This document shows positions 52,764-60,902 of a stretch of 64,000 nucleotides of DNA, in pieces. Within the stretch, counting starts at the first letter, position 1, and each line of letters opens with the position of its first letter. The notes beneath the pieces are model-generated. The model was given only the letters and a program-made list of their open reading frames with translations, did not search any database and had not been told where the DNA came from. Source of the DNA: [Empedobacter] haloabium (lineage in GTDB: Bacteria; Pseudomonadota; Gammaproteobacteria; Burkholderiales; Burkholderiaceae_D); NCBI GenBank assembly GCA_008011715.2, contig CP136508.1, positions 2,976,001 to 3,040,000 of the forward strand. The letters run 5' to 3'. Position numbers and translations under genes: made by a program.

Positions 52764-53734
52764 CGCTGCCTCCGCTGGTGCAGCTCTTCGAGATCGCGCA
52801 GCGCGTCGGCGCCGCGGCATACCTGCCCATCGCTACGCAGGTATCGAAACCTGTCGTTGGGTGCGTAAATCTGGCGGTCGGCATTTCCAATGATGAGCCC
52901 GTTAAAAAACGCCGCGTGGGTTTCATCGACATCGACAGTGCCCGGCTTTTCCTTGAATGATCCGATCATTGCCAGGTCGTGCGATATAGGGAACAGTACA
53001 TCGGTATCCCGCTGGCCAAATCCAGGAGCGACCCTTCGGCCCTTCGGCGCCGCGGCATCCCATCGCAGTAACACAGGGTGATCGGATGTAATGAAGCCGC
53101 CGGACTCCGGCAGGGCGCGCAAGATAAGCCAGTTTCGCCTGCCCAGCAGCGGCAACACGGTATCGACGAGCTTTAGCTCCTGCTGTACATGGCGAGTGGT
53201 CGATACCTGCAGGTCGTATTCGTCACGGTCGAAGAACTCACGCATGGTCTCGTATGGCAATATCTCATCAGCGCTGAACGCGCCTTCGGCAGCTGCCTTG
53301 CGAAAGCGCGCTTCGTATCGTTCCTTGGACGACAACGTCAGGTCGAGGACGCGCTTCCACACTTCTTCCTCCGTTCTGCGCATACGTTCGCGCATCCCGG
53401 GATTGCGCACGGCTAGTAGGGCAACGAGATTAAGGATCAGATTGTGATCTTCGGCATTGACTACACCACCGGCCGCAATGCTGCGTCCCAGCGCCTGGTC
53501 GACGTCCGTCTCGAATGAAGAAAAGCTAGATTCGACAGCGTCGGGGGACACCCCGTCCAGGTCAACGCGATTGAAGTCGCGAGCCGCGGCGACGTTGCAC
53601 GGCTTGGTCGAGAAATCGCGCATGGCTGCCGCGTCTACGACGTAAAGCTGAGAGTCCTTACTTCGAGGCTTCGCGAACCCCTTCAGATAGCACTGCGGTA
53701 CCCAGTGGTGTTTGCGGGACTCACCGATGGCCAT
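52760..53734 (-). CDS. DUF4238 domain protein
   Basis: A 324-aa protein opening with 'RKHHWVPQCYLKGFA', the hallmark of DUF4238; later 'LLGRRNWLILRALPESGGFITSDHPVLL' and 'LFPISHDLAMIG' match the family's C-terminal conserved part. DUF4238 proteins occur in mobile and defence regions; the function is unknown. AGGAG lies seven bases before the ATG. The stop overlaps the GTG start of the recombinase gene, so they are co-translated. It is divergent from the KfrA-like gene. Confidence 0.85.
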   Translation of the reverse strand: MAIGESRKHHWVPQCYLKGFAKPRSKDSQLYVVDAAAMRDFSTKPCNVAAARDFNRVDLDGVSPDAVESSFSSFETDVDQALGRSIAAGGVVNAEDHNLILNLVALLAVRNPGMRERMRRTEEEVWKRVLDLTLSSKERYEARFRKAAAEGAFSADEILPYETMREFFDRDEYDLQVSTTRHVQQELKLVDTVLPLLGRRNWLILRALPESGGFITSDHPVLLRWDAAAPKGRRVAPGFGQRDTDVLFPISHDLAMIGSFKEKPGTVDVDETHAAFFNGLIIGNADRQIYAPNDRFRYLRSDGQVCRGADALRDLEELHQRRQR

Positions 53735-53811
53735 TATTTAGCTCCTGTCGCTGCCAGATGCCCCTGCATACGGGGAATCAGCATATTACAGCGATTTGGC
53801 CTACTAACACC

Positions 53812-53830
53812 GGATAATTGCTTATTATCC
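53812..53830. promoter_or_regulatory. Inverted repeat GGATAAT-TGCTT-ATTATCC
   Basis: Perfect 7-base arms in the 197-bp interval between the divergent DUF4238 and KfrA-like genes. A likely operator for one or both promoters. Confidence 0.5.
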
Positions 53831-53875
53831 TAACTAACAAATTGAGGAAATTCGCCACCGTTGCAGCCAGCTGTC

Positions 53876-53899
53876 AGTATGTACTATGGTAGTATGTAC
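53876..53899. promoter_or_regulatory. Tandem AGTATGTAC repeats before the KfrA-like gene
   Basis: AGTATGTAC occurs at 53876-53884 and 53891-53899 (15-bp phase), with the inner inverted repeat TACTA-TGG-TAGTA between them and a further GTAC at 53904. It lies about 35-55 bp before the ATG, a natural place for an autoregulatory operator. Confidence 0.5.
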
Positions 53900-53931
53900 G
53901 GCGGTACGAAATTGTCGATGAGAGGTAACAA

Positions 53932-54975
53932 ATGGCCAGGGCTGGCGTGTATTTATGGGATGTGAAGCGGGCGCGGGACGTGCTAGTCGCCAGCGGGCGG
54001 AACCCGTCAATCGACGCAGTCCGGGCAGAATTGGGCAATACGGGATCGAAAACGACCATTCACAAATACCTGCGCGAGCTCGAAGCAGAGGAGCGTAACG
54101 ACGGCGCATCAGTGAGCGAGGCACTCCAAAAACTTGTCAGTCAGCTCGCCGAGCAGCTTCAAGCAGAAGCCGTCGTAGCGGTTGACGTGGTACGCACGCA
54201 ATTGGCGACAGAACGTGATGAACACCAGCAAACAACCGTCAGCCTGAACACCCAGCTGGCCGGCCTCCGCCGTGAACTCGAGTCGTTGTCGCAGCAGCTG
54301 GAATCGGCGCTGCAGCAGATCTCCGCCATGCAGCAGCAGCTGCAGCAGGAGCAGCTTGCCCGGCATGCGGCGGAGCAGCGCGGCCAGGATCTGTCAGAAC
54401 GTCTGGCGGTGGCGGAAAGGCACCAGGCATCGCTGGAAGAGAAGCACAAACACGCGCGGGAAGCACTGGAGCATTTCCGTGCCGCGGCGAAGGAGCAGCG
54501 CGACCAGGAAGCCAGACGACACGAACACCAAGTACATGCCGTCCAGACTGAGTTGCGGCAAGCCCAACAGGCTGCAGCGCTGAAGCAGGAGCAACTGACC
54601 CAGGTGAATCGGGAGGCCGCGGCACTTGCTGCCGAACTGGCAGCAAACAAACAGGCCGTCTATCTGGAAAAAGAAGTCAGCCGGCGCTTACAACATCGCG
54701 TGGAGCAACTCCAGGCGGTCGAAACCCATGCTGCCACGCTCAAGAGTCAGAGCGCCGAGGCACGCGGCCGCGTCCGCGAGGCCGAGGCGGCATTGGCAGT
54801 GGCCTTGGAGACGTGTAGCGAGCTGCGTGAACAAAAAGCGGGGCTGGAAGCTCAGCTGAACAGCGCCGGCCACACGAGGAAGTTCGAAGAGCGTATCAGT
54901 GAACTCCAGCAGGCCATACTCCGCATTAGTGGGCCGCATGCGCGCTTGGGTGATAGCGACAAAGGGGCAGGCTAG
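53932..54975 (+). CDS. KfrA-like DNA-binding coiled-coil protein, second copy
   Basis: A 347-aa protein. The N-terminal KfrA_N domain (residues about 10-50: 'VKRARDVLVASGRNPSIDAVRAELGNTGSKTTIHKYLRELEAEE') is close to plasmid KfrA. The remaining ~290 residues are one long Gln/Glu/Ala-rich coiled coil ('LESALQQISAMQQQLQQEQL'), suited to filament formation. GAGAGG precedes the ATG. It is divergent from DUF4238 and the recombinase with operator-like repeats between. Plasmid KfrA proteins support stable maintenance; a similar role for this island is inference. Confidence 0.85.
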   Translation: MARAGVYLWDVKRARDVLVASGRNPSIDAVRAELGNTGSKTTIHKYLRELEAEERNDGASVSEALQKLVSQLAEQLQAEAVVAVDVVRTQLATERDEHQQTTVSLNTQLAGLRRELESLSQQLESALQQISAMQQQLQQEQLARHAAEQRGQDLSERLAVAERHQASLEEKHKHAREALEHFRAAAKEQRDQEARRHEHQVHAVQTELRQAQQAAALKQEQLTQVNREAAALAAELAANKQAVYLEKEVSRRLQHRVEQLQAVETHAATLKSQSAEARGRVREAEAALAVALETCSELREQKAGLEAQLNSAGHTRKFEERISELQQAILRISGPHARLGDSDKGAG

Positions 54976-55050
54976 GCTTCGATAACAAGCGTGTCGATAC
55001 CGCACGCACGCAAGAGGTCAATCAAGACGGCCATATAGCGGGAAGAATGC

Positions 55051-55455
55051 CTACAGTCCTGGCCCGGTATTCGATAGCTCGCGCAGAATGGCGCAGTCTT
55101 CCATCCGATGGGGCCCGTCACACTGCTCGCGCAGCTGCACGAGCTCGACACGCAGCATTGCCAACGATCGCAGCTGCTGATCGATGCGATCGATATGATG
55201 ATCCACCAGATTGTTCACGGACCCACAGTTGGCTTGACGCTCAGTGCGAAGCGCGATCAAGGTGCGAATGTCCGCAAGGCCCATCTGGAGTGATCGGCAT
55301 TGCCGGATGAAACGCAGCTCGGCCAGATGGGTTGCGGTATAGGTTCGATAGCCGTTCACAGCCCGCGCCGGCGCGTCCAACAGTCCAGCCTTCTCGTAGT
55401 ACCGCACGGTTTCGATATCGCAACCAGACGCCGTTGCCAGTTCGCCAATTTTCAT
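55051..55455 (-). CDS. cadR: CadR/PbrR-type MerR regulator
   Basis: A 134-aa MerR-family protein. The N-terminal winged helix is MKIGELATASGCDIETVRYYEKAGLL; the dimerisation helix follows. Metal ligands C77, C112 and C121 are at the places expected for Cd(II)/Pb(II)-responsive CadR/PbrR, and the C-terminal loop CDGPHRMEDC is typical. It is divergent from the P-type ATPase gene, whose promoter it should twist into activity when metal binds. The ribosome site is weak. Confidence 0.87.
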   Translation of the reverse strand: MKIGELATASGCDIETVRYYEKAGLLDAPARAVNGYRTYTATHLAELRFIRQCRSLQMGLADIRTLIALRTERQANCGSVNNLVDHHIDRIDQQLRSLAMLRVELVQLREQCDGPHRMEDCAILRELSNTGPGL

Positions 55456-55483
55456 ATTTTTTCTGTTAGAAGGGTTCGCACGC

Positions 55484-55514
55484 TTGACCCTGTAGTAGCT
55501 CCAGGGTTTTTAAT
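55484..55514 (+). promoter_or_regulatory. MerR-type promoter with 19-bp spacer
   Basis: The -35 TTGACC (55484-55489) and -10 TTTAAT (55509-55514) are separated by 19 bp containing the dyad ACCCTG...CAGGGT. This over-long spacer with a centred dyad is the hallmark of MerR-family promoters; it should drive the P-type ATPase gene. Confidence 0.85.
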
Positions 55515-55590
55515 AGCATACCGAAATTGTTCTGGACACGCCACGCCTTAGCCCCCGGCGCTCAACCATTGATCAAGCGAGTAATCGAAG

Positions 55591-57816
55591 ATGTCCGACA
55601 TGAAACCTGACAGCTGTGCTGCATCCGCGTGTGCCTGTACGGCAGGCACCTCAGTGCCGCTGCGCGAACTTTCCAGCGGCGGCGAGCGCGTCACCTATCG
55701 CATCCCGAACATGGACTGTCCATCCGAAGAGGCACTGATTCGCAAGCGCCTCGCCGGCATCGATGAGGTGCTCGATCTGCGCTTCAACCTGATGGGTCGC
55801 ACGCTGGATGTGGTCCATAATCTGCCAAGCGTCGACCCGATCACAACGGCGCTGCGCGAGATTGGGATGAAGGCAGCACTGTTGGATGAGCAGGACCCGG
55901 CCACGCCTGCCGAGGAACCGGTGCGGCTCACAGGACGGCAGAAACTTGCCCTGGTCCTGGCAGGCGTGAGCGCTGCTGCTGCCGAAGCCATCGTCTGGAT
56001 GGGAACGCCCGAGAATTCGTCACAGGTGATCGCCCTGGCCGTGCTGTCGATCCTCCTGGCGGGCCTTCCGACACTGCGCAAGGGCTGGGTGGCGCTCCGA
56101 ACGCTCACGCTCAACATCAATTTCCTGATGTGCCTTGCGGTCCTGGGTGCGATTGTCATCGGCCAGTGGCCGGAAGCGGCGATGGTGATTTTCCTGTTTG
56201 CCATTGCCGAACTAATCGAGGGGCTTTCGCTCGATCGCGCCCGCAATAGCGTCCGCGGGCTACTGGCCTTGGCACCTGAGGAGGCCAACGTGCAGGGCGC
56301 GGACGGACAGTGGCATGTGACGGCGGCGGACCAGATCGCAGTGGGCGCGGTCGTCCAGGTCAAGCCTGGCGAGCGCATCGCCGTCGATGGCGAGGTGATG
56401 GATGGCCAGTCTTCCGTCAACCAGGCACCGATCACCGGCGAAAGCATGCCGGTGGCCAAGCAGCCAGGCGACAGCGTGTACGCCGGCACGATCAACGAGC
56501 AAGGCGCGCTGCAGATCCGCGTTACCGCGCAGCGAGGAGACAGCACGTTGGCCAAGATTGTCCGCGTCATTGAGGAGACGCAGCGCAATCAGGCCCCAAC
56601 CCAACGCTTTGTCGACAGCTTTGCGCGGTATTACACGCCGGCGGTTGTCGTCGCCGCCATTTTGGTCGCGCTACTGCCTCCGCTGCTGTGGCAGCAACCA
56701 TTTCAGGTCTGGCTGTACAAATCGTTGGTGATGCTGGTGATCGCTTGTCCGTGCGCCTTGGTCATCTCGACACCTGTCACCGTTGTCAGTGGTTTGACGG
56801 CAGCGGCTCGGCACGGCATCCTGATCAAAGGCGGGCAGTTCCTCGAGGCAGGGCATCGGCTCAAGGCTATCGCACTGGATAAGACGGGAACGCTCACGCA
56901 GGGGCGCCCGGCCGTTGTCGAGGTGATAGCCATGCCTGGCGCGACCCGGGAGCAGGTCCTGGCGATCGCAGCCAGCCTGGACGCCAACTCCGATCATCCG
57001 CTCGCCCGTGCCATCGTGGCGGCGCTGCCGCAGGGAGAAACGCCGCAGCGCGTCGACCGGTTCGAGGCATTGTCCGGACGCGGTGTCCGCGGAACGATCG
57101 GCGGAGTCTCGTACTATCTGGGTAACGCACGCCTGCTGTCGGACATCAATGTCGGGACGAACGACGTGCACGCAGCCTTGTCAGCACAACAAGAACACGC
57201 ACGTACTGCGATTTTCCTCGCGACCGAGTCACAGGTATTGGGCGTGATCGGTATTGCCGACGTGCTGCGTCCCAACGCCGGACAGGCGGTAACCAAGCTC
57301 AGAGAACTGGGCGTCGTCGCGGTGATGCTTACCGGTGACAATGTCGCGACTGCGCAGCAGATCGGCAAGGAAACCGGCATCGAGCAGATTCGCGCGGACA
57401 TGCTGCCGGATCATAAGCTGGCGGCGATCGAGGAACTCGAGACCACCTACGGCCCGGTGGGCATGATCGGCGACGGCATCAACGATGCGCCAGCGCTGGC
57501 GCGGGCTACGGTGGGCTTTGCCATGGGAGCGGCTGGCAGCGATACCGCGATCGAGACAGCGGACGTGGCTTTGATGGACGACGACTTGGGCAAGCTTGCC
57601 GGTTTTATCGAACTGAGCCGATTTACCCGCCGGGTTTTGATACAGAATATCGTGCTGGCTTTGGGCATTAAGCTCGTGTTCTTCGTGCTTGCGCTGTTGG
57701 GCCTGGCAACGCTGTGGATGGCCGTCTTCGCCGACGTCGGTGCCAGCCTCCTGGTGGTGTTCAACGGATTACGACTGCTGCGTTCAACGGGCAAAGGACA
57801 GGTGGGCCAGGCATGA
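55591..57816 (+). CDS. cadA: CadA/ZntA-type heavy-metal P-type ATPase
   Basis: A 741-aa P1B-ATPase. The N-terminus has a Cys-rich stretch (SCAASACACTAG) and an HMA-like domain with MDCPSEE; about eight TM helices follow. The intramembrane CPC is C386-P-C388 in VIACPCALVIS; the phosphorylated Asp is D430 in LDKTGTLTQG; SDHPLARAI and GDGINDAPAL complete the P/N domains. The combination fits Cd2+/Zn2+/Pb2+ exporters. It is driven by the CadR-type promoter upstream and followed by czcI. Confidence 0.9.
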   Translation: MSDMKPDSCAASACACTAGTSVPLRELSSGGERVTYRIPNMDCPSEEALIRKRLAGIDEVLDLRFNLMGRTLDVVHNLPSVDPITTALREIGMKAALLDEQDPATPAEEPVRLTGRQKLALVLAGVSAAAAEAIVWMGTPENSSQVIALAVLSILLAGLPTLRKGWVALRTLTLNINFLMCLAVLGAIVIGQWPEAAMVIFLFAIAELIEGLSLDRARNSVRGLLALAPEEANVQGADGQWHVTAADQIAVGAVVQVKPGERIAVDGEVMDGQSSVNQAPITGESMPVAKQPGDSVYAGTINEQGALQIRVTAQRGDSTLAKIVRVIEETQRNQAPTQRFVDSFARYYTPAVVVAAILVALLPPLLWQQPFQVWLYKSLVMLVIACPCALVISTPVTVVSGLTAAARHGILIKGGQFLEAGHRLKAIALDKTGTLTQGRPAVVEVIAMPGATREQVLAIAASLDANSDHPLARAIVAALPQGETPQRVDRFEALSGRGVRGTIGGVSYYLGNARLLSDINVGTNDVHAALSAQQEHARTAIFLATESQVLGVIGIADVLRPNAGQAVTKLRELGVVAVMLTGDNVATAQQIGKETGIEQIRADMLPDHKLAAIEELETTYGPVGMIGDGINDAPALARATVGFAMGAAGSDTAIETADVALMDDDLGKLAGFIELSRFTRRVLIQNIVLALGIKLVFFVLALLGLATLWMAVFADVGASLLVVFNGLRLLRSTGKGQVGQA

Positions 57817-57899
57817 CCCCGGCAGGCATCACTCGTTCTCGTCCTGCCGAGCGTGCACGACAAGGCTCGCGCGCGGGCAGCTCGTGGTATATTCCCGCC

Positions 57900-58259
57900 A
57901 TGGTTCGCCGTTTCGTCTATGTCATGCTTACAATCATCGCACTTCAGCTCAGCTGGACGGCGATCAGTGCCTATTGCATGCACGAAACCGGCGTCGCGGC
58001 GCAGCACTTTGGTCATCATCAGCACGTGGACGATGGCGACGACTTGCCCGCCGGGCTGAAAGACAAGCCTGGTGTGGCCAAGAAATTCGCGGCGCATGCA
58101 CACTGCTCGTCCTGTTCCCATGCCGTTCTGGCGATCGACGTGTTCCAGGCAACGCACCATCCGGTTGCCGCGAATGCAATGCCGGACAGCGTCATTCCGC
58201 AGTTCACCTCCGTTTTCTCCGCTCCCCCCGAGCGCCCTCAGTGGGCCGTCGTCGCGTAA
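57900..58259 (+). CDS. czcI: CzcI-family cation efflux protein
   Basis: A 119-aa secreted/periplasmic protein with a signal peptide (RRFVYVMLTIIALQLSWTAISAYC) and a His-rich segment 'HETGVAAQHFGHHQHVDDGDD' plus 'AHAHCSSCSHA', the CzcI pattern. CzcI is encoded ahead of czcCBA in Cupriavidus and affects metal induction. It starts about 80 bp after the ATPase stop, and the frame is open upstream, but the signal peptide starts at this ATG. The C-terminal Pro-rich tail is typical. Confidence 0.8.
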   Translation: MVRRFVYVMLTIIALQLSWTAISAYCMHETGVAAQHFGHHQHVDDGDDLPAGLKDKPGVAKKFAAHAHCSSCSHAVLAIDVFQATHHPVAANAMPDSVIPQFTSVFSAPPERPQWAVVA

Positions 58260-58371
58260 ATCCAGCGGCCCATCGATACAAACGTTTGTCTTGACTTCCC
58301 CGAGTGCATTGCCACTCGGCGTTGGTGTCATTGCCGCTGGATAGCCTTCGTGTTCACTTTCGGAGTTATCC

Positions 58372-59655
58372 ATGCATACCAGCTTTATTTTAGTGGGCGC
58401 AACGGCATTGCTGATGCCGCTGTGCGCCCATGCCGCTGCCGATCTCGGACAGCAACACACGTCCGGCCAGGCGCAAGTGGCGCCAGCCCCCACGCAGGAC
58501 GCCCGGCCGCTGTCGTTGGCCGAGGCCATCGAACTGGCCCTTGCGGCCAACCCCGGCTTGCGCTCCGCACGCCAGGACATCGACATCGCCGACGCCAACC
58601 GGTTGCAGGCAGGCCTGCTGCCGAATCCTGAACTGGCGCTGTTGCGCGAGGGGATGGACAAGGGAACGCGCACCCAGACCGTGCAGGTCAGCCAGCGCCT
58701 CGAATTGGGCGGCAAGCGCGCGGCGCGCGTCGCTCTGGCTGAAGGTGAGCGACGTATAGCAACGCAAGACGTGGCCATTGCGTTGGCCGACCTGCGCGCA
58801 GATGTCGTGACGACCTACTTTGACGCGTTGACCGCACAGGAACGCCTCGACCTGGCCGAGGCATCGCTGCAGCTTGCCCAGAAGGTCACGCAGGCGGCCA
58901 CACGCAGGGTTGCCGCCGGCCGCATTTCCCCCGTCGAACAATCGCGCTCCGAGGTTGCCGAAGCGGGTGCAAGACTCGAGGTGGCGCAAGCGGTTTCCGC
59001 ACTCGGCCTTGCCCGGCAACGCCTGCTTGCGCTATGGGCTGGTACGGGTGCGCTGCAGCGGCCGCTGGAAAAGGCCCCCGCGGACGACATCCCCCTGCCG
59101 CTGCTGGAAACACTGCACCGGCGGCTCGACGACTCACCACAGTTGCGCAGGGCGCATGAGCAGGTCGAAAGGGAGCAAAGCCGGGTCCGGTTCGAGCGCG
59201 CGCAGCGCATTCCCGATGTCAGTGTCACGTTGGGCAACAAGCGTGACGACGAGATCGGCCGCAACCAGGCGGTGATCGGGTTGTCCGTCCCCTTGCCGCT
59301 GTTCAACCGGAACCAGGGAAGCGAGCTGGCTGCATTGCGTCAGCTCGAGAAGGCACGTATCGATCTCGACGGGGAGCGTCTGCGCCTTACCCAGGCGCTG
59401 TCGGAGGCGTACCAGCGCGCCCGCCTGGCTCAGGAAGAGGTGTCCAGCCTGAAGCGCGACATCCTGCCGGCAGCGCAGCGGGCGTACGAGGCCTCGGTCA
59501 CAGGGTTCGAACTGGGCAAGTTCAGTTTTCTCGACGTGATCGACGCCCAGCGCACGCTGTTCCAGACGCGTGCGCAATATCTGCGGGCGCTTGCCGAGCG
59601 TTACCGCGCCGGTGCCGATATCGAGCGCTATGTCCCGCAGCGCCCGCAACAGTAA
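58372..59655 (+). CDS. czcC: CzcC outer-membrane efflux protein
   Basis: A 427-aa TolC-family protein with a signal peptide. Two OEP repeats are visible: 'LSLAEAIELALAANPGLRSARQDIDIADANRLQAGLLPNPELALLREG' and the C-terminal 'EVSSLKRDILPAAQRAYEASVTGFELGKFSFLDVIDAQRTLFQTRAQYLRAL'. This is the outer-membrane channel of the CzcCBA RND pump. GGAG precedes the ATG. It is followed by czcB after 18 bp. Confidence 0.9.
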   Translation: MHTSFILVGATALLMPLCAHAAADLGQQHTSGQAQVAPAPTQDARPLSLAEAIELALAANPGLRSARQDIDIADANRLQAGLLPNPELALLREGMDKGTRTQTVQVSQRLELGGKRAARVALAEGERRIATQDVAIALADLRADVVTTYFDALTAQERLDLAEASLQLAQKVTQAATRRVAAGRISPVEQSRSEVAEAGARLEVAQAVSALGLARQRLLALWAGTGALQRPLEKAPADDIPLPLLETLHRRLDDSPQLRRAHEQVEREQSRVRFERAQRIPDVSVTLGNKRDDEIGRNQAVIGLSVPLPLFNRNQGSELAALRQLEKARIDLDGERLRLTQALSEAYQRARLAQEEVSSLKRDILPAAQRAYEASVTGFELGKFSFLDVIDAQRTLFQTRAQYLRALAERYRAGADIERYVPQRPQQ

Positions 59656-59673
59656 ATCAAGACAGGATAAAAG

Positions 59674-60888
59674 ATGAAGTTCACATTCGATAAAAAGACC
59701 GCGACCGCGGTGCTTTCGGTCGTCATGGTCGGCGTGCTGCTAGCCGCGGCGATCTTGTTCTGGAAGACGGACGATCACGGCGAAGCTGCCGAGGGCGGCC
59801 ACGGCGAGGCGGCAAGCGCCGAGCACGGCAAGGAGGGCGCGAAAGGGGAAGGACATGCTGAAGGCATTGTCGAGTTGACCGATGACCAGATCCGGACCGC
59901 CGGCATCGCGACCGCCAAGGCCGCCGGTGCCGTCATTGGCAATATGCTGAAGTTCCCCGGCGAGGTGCGCTTCAATGAGGACAGAACAGCGCACGTCGTC
60001 CCGCGGGTCGCCGGTGTTGCCGAGTCGGTGTCGGCCGACCTTGGGCAACTCGTTCGCAAGGGCCAGGTACTGGCCGTGATCTCCAGCCCGGAACTTGCCG
60101 AACTGCGCAGCAACGCACAGGCCGCCAACAAGCGCCTGGACCTGGCGCGGCTCACCTACGAGCGGGAAAAGAAGCTGTGGGAGGACAAGATCTCGGCGGA
60201 GCAGGATTATCTGCAAGCCCAGCAGGCTTTCCGCGAGGCGCAGATCGCCGCTCAGGCAGCAAGCTCCAAGCTGGCTGCCCTTGGCGCGGCCAGTGCCGAC
60301 GGTCCACTCAATCGCTACGTGCTGCGCGCGCCCTTCGATGCCATGGTGGTCGAGAAGCACATCGCGCAGGGCGAGTCGCTGAAGGAAGACGCCAACGTGT
60401 TCCTGCTGTCGGACCTGTCGACGGTATGGGTCGAGGTGGTGATCTCCGCCCAGGACCTGGAAGCGGTCCGGGTCGGCATGCCCGTTACCGTCCGGGCAAC
60501 CGCAGCCTCGACGGCGGCGGAAGGCAAGGTCAGCTATGTGGGCGCTTTGCTGGGCGAGGAGACCCGCACGGCTAAGGCGCGTGTCGTGCTGTCCAATCCG
60601 CAGATGGCCTGGCGGCCGGGCCTGTTCGTTGACGTCGCCATGGCACGCGGCACCCGCCAAGTGCCGGTGGCGGTGGCGGCGGAAGCACTGCAGACGACCG
60701 AAGGGAAATCGATGGTCTATCTACGGGTGCCGCAGGGGTTCAAGCCACAACCCGTCACCGTCGGCATCACCGACGGCAAGCTCGCCGAGATCACCGCGGG
60801 CCTGACTGCGGGTGCCAGCTATGCGACGACTGGCAGCTTCGTGCTCAAAGCCGAGCAGGGCAAGGGCAGCGCCGAGCATGAAGACTAA
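59674..60888 (+). CDS. czcB: CzcB periplasmic adaptor
   Basis: A 404-aa HlyD/RND adaptor. An N-terminal TM anchor (VLSVVMVGVLLAAAILFW) is followed by a His/Glu-rich metal-binding-like stretch (DDHGEAAEGGHGEAASAEHG), then a lipoyl/barrel domain ('VVPRVAGVAESVSADLGQLVRKGQVLAVISSPELAEL'), a coiled-coil hairpin and the beta-barrel ('LSTVWVEVVISAQDLEAVRVG'). It connects CzcA to CzcC. It is 14 bp from czcA. Confidence 0.9.
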   Translation: MKFTFDKKTATAVLSVVMVGVLLAAAILFWKTDDHGEAAEGGHGEAASAEHGKEGAKGEGHAEGIVELTDDQIRTAGIATAKAAGAVIGNMLKFPGEVRFNEDRTAHVVPRVAGVAESVSADLGQLVRKGQVLAVISSPELAELRSNAQAANKRLDLARLTYEREKKLWEDKISAEQDYLQAQQAFREAQIAAQAASSKLAALGAASADGPLNRYVLRAPFDAMVVEKHIAQGESLKEDANVFLLSDLSTVWVEVVISAQDLEAVRVGMPVTVRATAASTAAEGKVSYVGALLGEETRTAKARVVLSNPQMAWRPGLFVDVAMARGTRQVPVAVAAEALQTTEGKSMVYLRVPQGFKPQPVTVGITDGKLAEITAGLTAGASYATTGSFVLKAEQGKGSAEHED

Positions 60889-60902
60889 CGGGGGAGCCAC
60901 GC

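Noticed and set aside
36000..54975. CRISPR array or Cas genes associated with the Tn7-like element
   Set aside because: No regularly spaced repeats and no cas-like protein. The selector is the TniQ fusion instead.
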